DNA from: Acidimicrobiaceae bacterium
Lineage (GTDB): Bacteria > Actinomycetota > Acidimicrobiia > Acidimicrobiales > Microtrichaceae
Length of the DNA: 11,945 nucleotides
Reading direction: 5' to 3'
NCBI GenBank assembly: GCA_003514205.1
Contig: DORQ01000313.1
Coordinates: 21,353 to 33,297, forward strand
Positions 6,569 through 11,945 of this stretch are shown here, piece by piece. The position numbers were made by a program, and so were the translations under genes. Each line of letters opens with the position of its first letter. Position 1 is the stretch's first letter. Below the pieces are notes generated by a model, which was not told the DNA's origin, ran no database searches, and saw nothing but the letters and a program-made list of their open reading frames with translations.

Positions 6569-7426
6569 TCAGTTCTTCAGATCTCGGCCCCGGAAGGCCA
6601 CGAGCGCAACTCCGAACTGAATGGCAATAGCCGCTAGACACCAGAGCAACCCGCTGAGCGAGCCGCCGAGAATGAGCTCTCCTGGGCTGGCCCAATGGAA
6701 CGGAGAGATCACCCGAAGCCACGAAACTCGGTCAGAAAGTCCGGCTAGGGAGTCGCTGAGAAACCCACATACCGCCGCCGCACTACTGACTGCGACTGCG
6801 GCTGACCGGCGACCGGTCACACAACCAACGAGCAGGGCAGTTGTGCCAAACAGTGTGGCCAGCACCACTGCCCCCGAAGTGGCAGCGAGCAATCTCGAGA
6901 ATCCGATGTCGAGTCGCACCAGTGGAGCAACGCTCAAGATCGTGCACATCGTGAGTAGTCCGAGCGAGAGGTTGGAGATCAGCTGACCGAGAAACCGCTC
7001 GCTGAGAATTCTTGATCGAGAGACTGGCAATGACAGCAGCTGGCCCACTACCCCGCGCTCCTCGTCCCCAGCAATTGACCCAGCCCCAGCGCCGATAGCG
7101 CGGACGAGCAACAACAACGGAAGAGTAAGCCCGAATACCTCTGTTCGGAGATAGCCGACTCCCGAACTGATGTCCAAGGTGCCACCCAGACCAAAGAGCG
7201 CCTTGATGCCCTCGGGAGCGTTTTCCCAGACCGCATCCAGCCCGGGGGTGTCGCGGACTGTCGGGTACATCGCAACTAACAAGGTGACAGTTCCAAAGAT
7301 GCCCACGCTCCACCCAAACATGGCACGCCGTTGGTCCCACAAGGAGTGCCGAAGCAGGAGCCACCGTTTCGGCTGGCCAACCTCACCCATCATTCGGATC
7401 CCGTTCCGGGGATGAGGGCTGCTCAT
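6569..7426 (-). CDS. ABC-2 family exporter permease
   Basis: This is the membrane subunit partnering the ATPase encoded just upstream. The 285-aa frame shows a cytoplasmic N-terminus with SLWDQRRAMFGW, TM1 around the following GIFGTVTLLVAM, an outside segment, and then about five further hydrophobic segments. A cytoplasmic signature between TM2 and TM3 reads IAGDEERGVVGQLLSLPVSR, typical of ABC2_membrane_2-type permeases. The C-terminus ends in VAFRGRDLKN just after the last segment. The ATG 7426 used here would overlap the ATPase gene by 44 bp. In-frame ATGs at 7393 and 7390 would cut this to 11 or 8 bp and are equally plausible, since no site has a well-spaced ribosome motif. It is the last gene of the acyltransferase-ATPase-permease unit. 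Cargo unknown. Confidence 0.88.
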   Translation of the reverse strand: MSSPHPRNGIRMMGEVGQPKRWLLLRHSLWDQRRAMFGWSVGIFGTVTLLVAMYPTVRDTPGLDAVWENAPEGIKALFGLGGTLDISSGVGYLRTEVFGLTLPLLLLVRAIGAGAGSIAGDEERGVVGQLLSLPVSRSRILSERFLGQLISNLSLGLLTMCTILSVAPLVRLDIGFSRLLAATSGAVVLATLFGTTALLVGCVTGRRSAAVAVSSAAAVCGFLSDSLAGLSDRVSWLRVISPFHWASPGELILGGSLSGLLWCLAAIAIQFGVALVAFRGRDLKN

Positions 7427-8303
7427 ACATCTTCAAGAAGACCTCCTCGAGATCAGGCTCCTCAAGATCCAAGGCGATGACCCGATACCTGCTGAGCAGT
7501 TTGATGAGCGCGTCAATCTCGCCCACCCAGATGAAGGACATGTGTTGTCCCTCAACCTTGAGTTCGCTCATGCCTGCGACACCCTGGAAGTCCGAAGCTA
7601 TCGGCTCGCTTGCAAACCGCACGCGGACTCGTCGGACTGCTCGAGTGCGCAGATCATCGACCCGACTCACGACCACGACGGATCCAGCCCGAAGCACTGC
7701 CACCGCCGTTGCCATCTGCTCAACCTCACCGAGAACATGGGAAGAAAGGAGCACCGTGGTTCCCTGCTGAACGCGCTCTCGCACGAGGTCTCGGAATTCG
7801 CGCTGCATGAACGGATCGAGACCAGAGGTCGGTTCGTCAAGAACGAGCAGTTCGGGATGGTGAAAGCAGGCTTGGATGAGCCCCAGCTTTTGGCGATTTC
7901 CCTTCGAGAGCTCAGCAATCCTGCGATCAAGATGGAGGTCGAATCGTTCAGCAAGTGCAGCGAGGTCTGCCGACTGTCCCAGCCCGCGAATCTCGCGGAT
8001 TCGTTCGAGGAACTCTCCAGCGGTGAGTCGGGCCGGGAAACTGAGCTCACCTGGCAGGTAGCCGATCCGACTTCGGACCTCGATTCCGCGCTGGGTCGCG
8101 TCGAGGCCAAACACCGAGATGGTCCCAGCTGTTGGGCGGATGAGGTCCAGGATGAGCCGAAACGTCGTCGACTTCCCGGCACCGTTCGGGCCGAGCAGAC
8201 CCAAGACCTCCCCAGGCTGGACCTCCAAGTTCAGGTTTCCAACCGCGGTGGTGTGCCCGAAGCGTTTGGTGAGCTTCGACAGCCGAACAACCGGTTCGGT
8301 CAT
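7383..8303 (-). CDS. ABC transporter ATP-binding protein coupled to the acyltransferase gene
   Basis: This 306-aa ATPase energises the permease encoded next. The motifs are Walker A GPNGAGKST (38-46), signature LSKGNRQK (132-139), Walker B LLVLDEP with GLD (152-163), and switch His189 in SSHV. LSKGN replaces the usual LSGGQ, but this variant is common in one large exporter subgroup and is not a sign of inactivity. A C-terminal domain of about 100 residues follows and ends in DLEEVFLKMY, a frequent ending of drug/lipid-export ATPases. The ATG start (8303-8301) shares ATGA with the stop of the WS/DGAT gene, so translation is probably coupled. No strong ribosome site precedes it, as expected for coupling. 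The function as an exporter ATPase is secure; a lipid cargo is suggested only by its neighbour. Confidence 0.93.
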   Translation of the reverse strand: MTEPVVRLSKLTKRFGHTTAVGNLNLEVQPGEVLGLLGPNGAGKSTTFRLILDLIRPTAGTISVFGLDATQRGIEVRSRIGYLPGELSFPARLTAGEFLERIREIRGLGQSADLAALAERFDLHLDRRIAELSKGNRQKLGLIQACFHHPELLVLDEPTSGLDPFMQREFRDLVRERVQQGTTVLLSSHVLGEVEQMATAVAVLRAGSVVVVSRVDDLRTRAVRRVRVRFASEPIASDFQGVAGMSELKVEGQHMSFIWVGEIDALIKLLSRYRVIALDLEEPDLEEVFLKMYEQPSSPERDPNDG

Positions 8304-9721
8304 TTCCGCTGCTTCGCGCTTGAGCGGCGCTGGCGTGCAGCAGCCTTTCGGAGCGTTCCAATCTCTTCGGCCATAGTTGCGGCAAGCAGCCCAACATCGG
8401 GATCAGAGTCATAGTCGCCTGTCACGCCGAAGAACATCCTCCCGTCATAGGAGAGAATTGCGGTGCCAACGCGGATCCCTTGGGTAATCGGAACGAACGG
8501 TCGGTACTCAAGCATTTTCCGGCCGAGGCAGTAGAGCGGAAACTGCGGACCTGGAACATTGGTAGCGATGGTGTTGATCACGCGTTGGGCAACCAATTGT
8601 TCAGAACGGACAAACAACCTGGTGAACCCCCCAACCAGCATGGGAGGAAGCAGATCGCTCACCTCAGCGATGGACTTCCCGGCATCGGCCATGTGGGAGC
8701 CCTTGAGGTCTGAGATCCGATCCTGCACGCTTCTCAAACGCTCAACGGGATCGGCGATGTGGACAGGAAGCTCATACAACAGCACCGAGACACGGTTGTC
8801 GGCGACGCCCTTGCCGTCCTCACTTCGAACTGACACGGGGATTGCGCACCGAAGCGTAGCGCCCTGGGGTTCCTCCCCAGCCGCCAACAGAAGCGTTCGA
8901 TATCCCGCCGTGACGGCTGCCATCACCACGTCGTTGATCGTGCCACCAAACTGTTCGCGAACCTTGGCGATATCTGCCATCGAGGCTGAGCTCGTTGCCC
9001 AGTTTCGTCGAGCGCCAATCTTTCCATCTATGGAGAGCGGGGTTGTGATTGACAGGTGACGGAGAAATCCACCGAGCCCAGATCCAAGATTCACGACCTG
9101 CTGCACAGCTCGACGCGGGTGCACGACCAACTGAGGTGCCTGGACCAACCATCGCGTTGCATCCATGGCCAAACCGGCCCAGGCCCCCACAACCAGTGTC
9201 AGTCCATTCGGAGCACCTCTGGGCGCCCATGGTTCCGCGTCAAGGGAGGCCGGCGATTCCTCGACATCGAGCAATGCGCTCAACAAGGCAACTCCTGCCA
9301 CACCGTCCACCATGCAGTGGTGGACCTTGAAGATGATTGCCCACCGGTTGTCTGCCAATCCCTCGACGAGCCATGCCTCCCACAATGGGCGCGCTCGATC
9401 GAGCCGGTGACTCATCAGCCGACCCATCATTGTTTCGAGGACGCGTTGATCGCCCGGTTCGGGGAGTGCTGCGTACCGCAGGTGGTACTCGAGGTCGAAA
9501 TGCTCATCGTCGACCCACACGGGTCGACCCAGCTCAAGGGGCACAGGTCTGATTCGCTGGCGGTACCTCGGAAGCAGGTGCAGGCGGCTTGCTAGCAGGC
9601 TCGCAAATTCCTGACGTGATGGCGCAGGGTTCTCAAAAACGCAGACCCCGGCAATATGCATTGGGGCGTGATCGTCCTCGACGTGCAGAAACTCCGCATC
9701 CAACGCGTGTAGGCGATCCAC
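8300..9721 (-). CDS. Wax ester synthase/diacylglycerol O-acyltransferase (WS/DGAT)
   Basis: This enzyme transfers an acyl group from acyl-CoA to a fatty alcohol (wax ester) or diacylglycerol (triacylglycerol), making storage lipid at the inner face of the membrane. The protein is 473 aa from the GTG at 9721, the family's usual length. It opens with DRLHALDAEFLHVED, the conserved N-terminal element, then PLWE (112-115) and the catalytic HHCMVDG (134-140, HHxxxDG). Farther on are NDVV in the middle and NVPGP (388-392), the C-terminal domain hallmark. The tail is very basic (RKAAARQRRSSAKQRK). A GTG at 9724 directly precedes the chosen one, but AAGGAGG is only 2 nt from it and 5 nt from 9721. 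The stop overlaps the ABC ATPase start by ATGA. Wax ester versus TAG preference cannot be read. Confidence 0.95.
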   Translation of the reverse strand: MDRLHALDAEFLHVEDDHAPMHIAGVCVFENPAPSRQEFASLLASRLHLLPRYRQRIRPVPLELGRPVWVDDEHFDLEYHLRYAALPEPGDQRVLETMMGRLMSHRLDRARPLWEAWLVEGLADNRWAIIFKVHHCMVDGVAGVALLSALLDVEESPASLDAEPWAPRGAPNGLTLVVGAWAGLAMDATRWLVQAPQLVVHPRRAVQQVVNLGSGLGGFLRHLSITTPLSIDGKIGARRNWATSSASMADIAKVREQFGGTINDVVMAAVTAGYRTLLLAAGEEPQGATLRCAIPVSVRSEDGKGVADNRVSVLLYELPVHIADPVERLRSVQDRISDLKGSHMADAGKSIAEVSDLLPPMLVGGFTRLFVRSEQLVAQRVINTIATNVPGPQFPLYCLGRKMLEYRPFVPITQGIRVGTAILSYDGRMFFGVTGDYDSDPDVGLLAATMAEEIGTLRKAAARQRRSSAKQRK

Positions 9722-9726
9722 CACAT

Positions 9727-9733
9727 CCTCCTT
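9727..9733 (-). promoter_or_regulatory. Strong ribosome binding site selecting the second of two tandem GTG starts
   Basis: AAGGAGG on the minus strand ends 5 nt before GTG 9721-9719 and 2 nt before GTG 9724-9722. Five nucleotides is within normal spacing and two is too close, so the second GTG is the likelier start of the acyltransferase. Confidence 0.7.
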
Positions 9734-9803
9734 GCCGCCAGCGACCCGACGTTGCGCCCACTGTTCCAGCTGAAATCACCGCTCAACAGAGTCCAAGGTC
9801 ACC

Positions 9804-9817
9804 ACCTGCCAGCAGGT
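9804..9817 (-). repeat. Perfect palindrome in the gap upstream of the acyltransferase operon
   Basis: ACCTGC and GCAGGT flank a CA centre, a 14-bp dyad. It lies 12 nt after the LLM oxidoreductase stop (9832-9830) and about 80 bp before the acyltransferase start. As RNA it would fold as a 5-bp stem with a 4-nt loop, with no U-run after it. It may be a weak terminator of the upstream gene or a regulator-binding dyad for the lipid operon. The other 90 bp of the gap show no convincing promoter pair. Confidence 0.4.
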
Positions 9818-9829
9818 CGCACCCTCGGA

Positions 9830-10705
9830 CTAGAGATCTGCGGCGCGTTCGATGACTTCCTCGCCGTAGTGGGCGAGGGATTCCGCTGGGTTGTTCCAAA
9901 ACAGGAAGGCTGGGACGATCACCCGGTTGGTACCGATGTCGGCAAGGGCACGCACCTCATCAAGTGCTCGGCTCCCAAGCGCGCCATTTCCCCCCGTGGT
10001 GAACTGAAGATCCTCGGGGTTCCTGCCATGGTCCCGAGCTGCGGCGCGGGCAACCTCAAACATTCGAGCAAGTTCCTCGTGGGATCCCTTCCCAGGGAAA
10101 AACCCATCGCCCAATCGACCAGCGCGCCGAGCAGCTGCATCGCTGTGCCCTCCAATATGGACCGGAATTGAAGCTGCGGGTTGGGGTCGCATGACGCAGT
10201 CGGCGAACTCGACGAACTCGCTGCGATGGGTGGCGCGTGGCTCTGACCACAGCGATCTCATCGCTGCCACGTAGTCATCGGTGCGTCGGCCACGATCTCG
10301 GAAGGGTACGCCGATTGCGTCAAACTCTTCTTCGAGCCAGCCAACCCCGATCCCCAGCTCAAGGCGTCCGCCCGACATTGAGTCCAGCGTTGCAAGCTCC
10401 TTGGCGAGTACGACGGGGTTTCTCTGCGGAAGAATCAGGATGCCTGTTGCCAGCTTGATCCTCGAGGTTGCCGCCGCAACATACGCAAGCCAAATCAGCG
10501 GGTCAGGGATTGCAGAGTCCTCCCCACCAGGCATCTTTCCTGATGGATCATACGGATAGGTCGACTCGTACCCTGAAGGAACCACAACGTGTTCCACGGT
10601 CCAGATTGATTCGAATCCAGCCGCTTCGGCGGCACGAGCGAATTCGACTGCGCCGCGCGGCTCAGCGAATGGTCCGGTGTTTGCAAATGCGATTCCAAAG
10701 TCCAT
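9830..10705 (-). CDS. LLM-class flavin/F420-dependent oxidoreductase
   Basis: This is a luciferase-like TIM-barrel enzyme, 291 aa, of the group usually annotated as F420-dependent (TIGR03619-like). It transfers hydride between coenzyme F420 (or a flavin) and an unknown substrate in the cytoplasm. Visible landmarks are the N-terminal beta strand MDFGIAF, then AAEAAGFESIWTVEHV (about 26-41) and ATGILILPQRNPVVLAKELA (87-106). The block GVGWLEEEF (120-128) followed by PFRDRGRRTDDYV is characteristic, as is PVHIGGHSDAAARRAGRLGDG in the C-terminal half. F420 use is inferred from subgroup resemblance. ATG 10705 has no ribosome site but a TACAGT box at leaderless spacing. It follows the MDR dehydrogenase by 57 bp, so the two may act in one redox pathway or be separately promoted. 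Confidence 0.9.
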   Translation of the reverse strand: MDFGIAFANTGPFAEPRGAVEFARAAEAAGFESIWTVEHVVVPSGYESTYPYDPSGKMPGGEDSAIPDPLIWLAYVAAATSRIKLATGILILPQRNPVVLAKELATLDSMSGGRLELGIGVGWLEEEFDAIGVPFRDRGRRTDDYVAAMRSLWSEPRATHRSEFVEFADCVMRPQPAASIPVHIGGHSDAAARRAGRLGDGFFPGKGSHEELARMFEVARAAARDHGRNPEDLQFTTGGNGALGSRALDEVRALADIGTNRVIVPAFLFWNNPAESLAHYGEEVIERAADL

Positions 10706-10711
10706 CGCCGA

Positions 10712-10717
10712 ACTGTA
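10712..10717 (-). promoter_or_regulatory. Possible -10 box for a leaderless LLM oxidoreductase transcript
   Basis: TACAGT (minus strand, TANNNT) ends 6 nt before ATG 10705. No Shine-Dalgarno-like sequence lies in front of that ATG, which fits a leaderless start as is common in actinomycetes. A TTGGTG farther up (10737-10732) is only 14 nt away, short for a -35. The call is therefore tentative. Confidence 0.35.
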
Positions 10718-10762
10718 TCGCCGTTGGGCTTCACCAATCCTCGGACTCGCGCGCGTCGCTCC

Positions 10763-11743
10763 TCAACGAACGCTCACTGCCACCTTGCCTCGAGTGCGCC
10801 CGCGCTCAACGTGATCAATGGCGTCTTGGATCTCTGCGAGGTCGTAGGTCTTCTCGACTTCAACTTCGACCAGCCCAGCATCGACCCAGCTTGCGAGTTC
10901 GCGAAGATATGAGCCGCGGGGCAGGTTCAGGAATGTCCGAAAGTGGAACGGTGCCTCAAGCCCACGGAGTCTCCAACCGAGGTCTCGCGAGGTGGAGGCG
11001 ATGGTCCGTTTCACTTCTTCGGAGTGCCCGACAAGTCCAATGAGGTAGCCCCCGGGCTTCAAGATCTTTGCGCAGGACTCTGGGGATTCACCACCAACTG
11101 CGTCGAGTATCACGTCGAACTGTTCGGGCAGATCTCGAATGTTGTGGGTTGTGTAGTCAACCACCTCGGCAACGCCAAGCCCGCGCACGTAGTCAGCATT
11201 GCGTCCGCTCGTCACCGCAGTCACTCGTGCACCGAGAACCTTGCTCGCAATCTGAACCGCGAGATGACCCACTCCCCCGCTCGCACCGATCACCAACATG
11301 GAGGTGGTCGCAGATACCTTGCCGACGCGCATCACATGTCGAGCGGTGGAGCCCGCCATGGCTAAGGCGGCGGACTCAGCATGGGAGAGCGTCCGTGGGC
11401 GACGGGCGACCTGAAGGTGATGAACTCGAAACTCCTCGGCCCACGCTCCCATCTTGGCAGTCGTGGAATAGACCTCATCACCGACTGCGACATTGCTCAC
11501 GGCCGATCCGACGGCAGTGACAATCCCAGACAAGTCGTGACCAAGTCGGATCGGCACCAACCGACTGGGCTTTTCATAGACGCCCTCGGCGAGCTGGCGG
11601 ATCATCCCACAGTCGTGCGGATTCACACTGGAGGCATGTACCTCGATCTGAACGGTGGTGGGCAACATCGGCCCGTGTGGCGATGACACGTCATCGAGGT
11701 TGACCGAGGGGCCGGCTCCTGGATGAAGTCGCGCGGCCTTCAC
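10763..11743 (-). CDS. Zinc-independent medium-chain dehydrogenase/reductase (quinone oxidoreductase-like)
   Basis: This 326-residue NAD(P)H-dependent oxidoreductase belongs to the MDR superfamily. The N-terminal GroES-like domain contains ASSVNPHDC and GHDLSG (68-73), typical of the quinone-reductase branch. The structural-zinc cysteine cluster and catalytic zinc ligands of classical alcohol dehydrogenases are absent. The Rossmann domain has GASGGVG (153-159), the nucleotide-binding loop of this branch. The C-terminus ends with the usual ...HVERGRTRGKVAV motif. The substrate is probably a quinone, enone or other activated alkene, but it is not determined by the sequence. The GTG start (11743-11741) overlaps the stop of the upstream SRPBCC-type gene as GTGA, so the two are probably translated together. 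No ribosome site is visible, consistent with coupling. Confidence 0.9.
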   Translation of the reverse strand: MKAARLHPGAGPSVNLDDVSSPHGPMLPTTVQIEVHASSVNPHDCGMIRQLAEGVYEKPSRLVPIRLGHDLSGIVTAVGSAVSNVAVGDEVYSTTAKMGAWAEEFRVHHLQVARRPRTLSHAESAALAMAGSTARHVMRVGKVSATTSMLVIGASGGVGHLAVQIASKVLGARVTAVTSGRNADYVRGLGVAEVVDYTTHNIRDLPEQFDVILDAVGGESPESCAKILKPGGYLIGLVGHSEEVKRTIASTSRDLGWRLRGLEAPFHFRTFLNLPRGSYLRELASWVDAGLVEVEVEKTYDLAEIQDAIDHVERGRTRGKVAVSVR

Positions 11744-11945
11744 TGCGCCGGGAGCTTTGGTCGAGCGCGACGCACAACTCGTTCGAGGATGCCGAGGGTG
11801 TTCTTCAGGCCTTGCTCGTACACCACCGGGAAGACGCCGGAGTTTTTCCAGTCTTCGGAAACAGTTGACCAGTCGTAGTAGCTCGTCACCCTCGTCGCGG
11901 CAGTGCCGCCCGTGGTGCCGCCGGGGGTGTCGCCGCCCGACAGGT
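11740..11945 (-). CDS. SRPBCC/polyketide-cyclase-like protein, C-terminal part only (window edge)
   Basis: The gene enters from the right edge; only the last 67 residues and the TGA (11742-11740) are visible. The readable sequence is a Gly/Thr-rich stretch (SGGDGTPGGTTGG), then ATRVTSYYDWS, then PVVYEQGLKNTLGILERVV and a basic end (RRARPKLPAQ). The order of a 'T.VT..YDW' strand followed by a long amphipathic final helix fits the C-terminus of START/SRPBCC domains, which bind hydrophobic ligands in a deep pocket. No active-site residue lies in the visible part, so the family call is moderate. It overlaps the MDR dehydrogenase start by 4 bp, suggesting a shared small-molecule or lipid pathway. 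Confidence 0.6.
   Translation of the reverse strand, partial: LSGGDTPGGTTGGTAATRVTSYYDWSTVSEDWKNSGVFPVVYEQGLKNTLGILERVVRRARPKLPAQ

Noticed and set aside
7514..7911. Non-canonical ABC signature LSKGN suggesting a degenerate ATPase
   Set aside because: Walker A, Walker B and the switch histidine are intact, and this signature variant is common in a large exporter subgroup, so it is not evidence of inactivation.
7542..8414. 290-codon open frame on the plus strand
   Set aside because: It is wholly antisense to the ABC ATPase gene and the acyltransferase gene end, which have complete family motifs. The translated product has no recognisable domain, and long antisense frames are expected at this GC.
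10748..10755. CGCGCGCG run between the MDR and LLM genes
   Set aside because: It is self-complementary but has no loop and short flanking complementarity (GAC/GTC only). It fits ordinary GC-rich sequence better than a terminator or Z-DNA element.
1..11945. Possible mobile island or defence system
   Set aside because: No integrase, transposase, tRNA-end repeat, toxin-antitoxin pair, CRISPR repeat or nuclease-helicase module is present. The composition looks even and the genes are all co-directional chromosomal types.

Overview
The window looks like chromosomal DNA of a high-GC actinomycetote. The supporting signs are a mycothiol-dependent maleylpyruvate-isomerase-type protein, a wax ester synthase/diacylglycerol acyltransferase, an F420-type luciferase-like oxidoreductase, and frequent GTG starts. 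Base composition looks moderate for the phylum (around 60% GC by eye). With the gene mix this would suit Acidimicrobiia (Ilumatobacter or Microthrix relatives), but that placement is inference. Every gene I can support is on the minus strand, so transcription runs from the right end of the window to the left. I see no tRNA, rRNA, insertion sequence, CRISPR array, integrase or phage gene.

In transcription order (right to left): (1) the C-terminal 67 residues of an SRPBCC-type protein (11740-11945, cut by the window edge), overlapping by 4 bp a zinc-independent MDR/quinone-oxidoreductase-like dehydrogenase (10763-11743). After 57 bp comes an LLM-class, probably F420-dependent, oxidoreductase (9830-10705). 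(2) After a 105-bp gap with a small palindrome, a WS/DGAT neutral-lipid acyltransferase (8300-9721) overlaps an ABC ATPase (7383-8303) by ATGA. The ATPase gene in turn overlaps an ABC-2 permease gene (6569-7426). (3) After a 92-bp gap, a two-CBS-domain protein (6057-6476). (4) A second ABC-2 exporter of NatA/NatB type (5023-5973 and 3866-5026, sharing GTGA), then a mycothiol/DinB-fold metal enzyme (2933-3844) and a membrane-anchored endonuclease/exonuclease/phosphatase-family protein (1764-2888). (5) A secreted, probably lipid-anchored six-repeat beta-propeller (525-1661) and a zinc-ribbon thioredoxin of TrxC type (40-474).

The region reads as ordinary housekeeping and lipid/redox accessory genome rather than a mobile island. 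The most suggestive arrangement is the apparent translational coupling of the wax-ester/TAG synthase to a complete ABC-2 exporter, which could mean coupled synthesis and movement of a lipid product. The other recurring signal is a set of short, U-tract-less stem-loops just downstream of several stop codons, plausibly marking transcription-unit ends. No gap between genes exceeds about 105 bp, and the gap contents are described in the entries.
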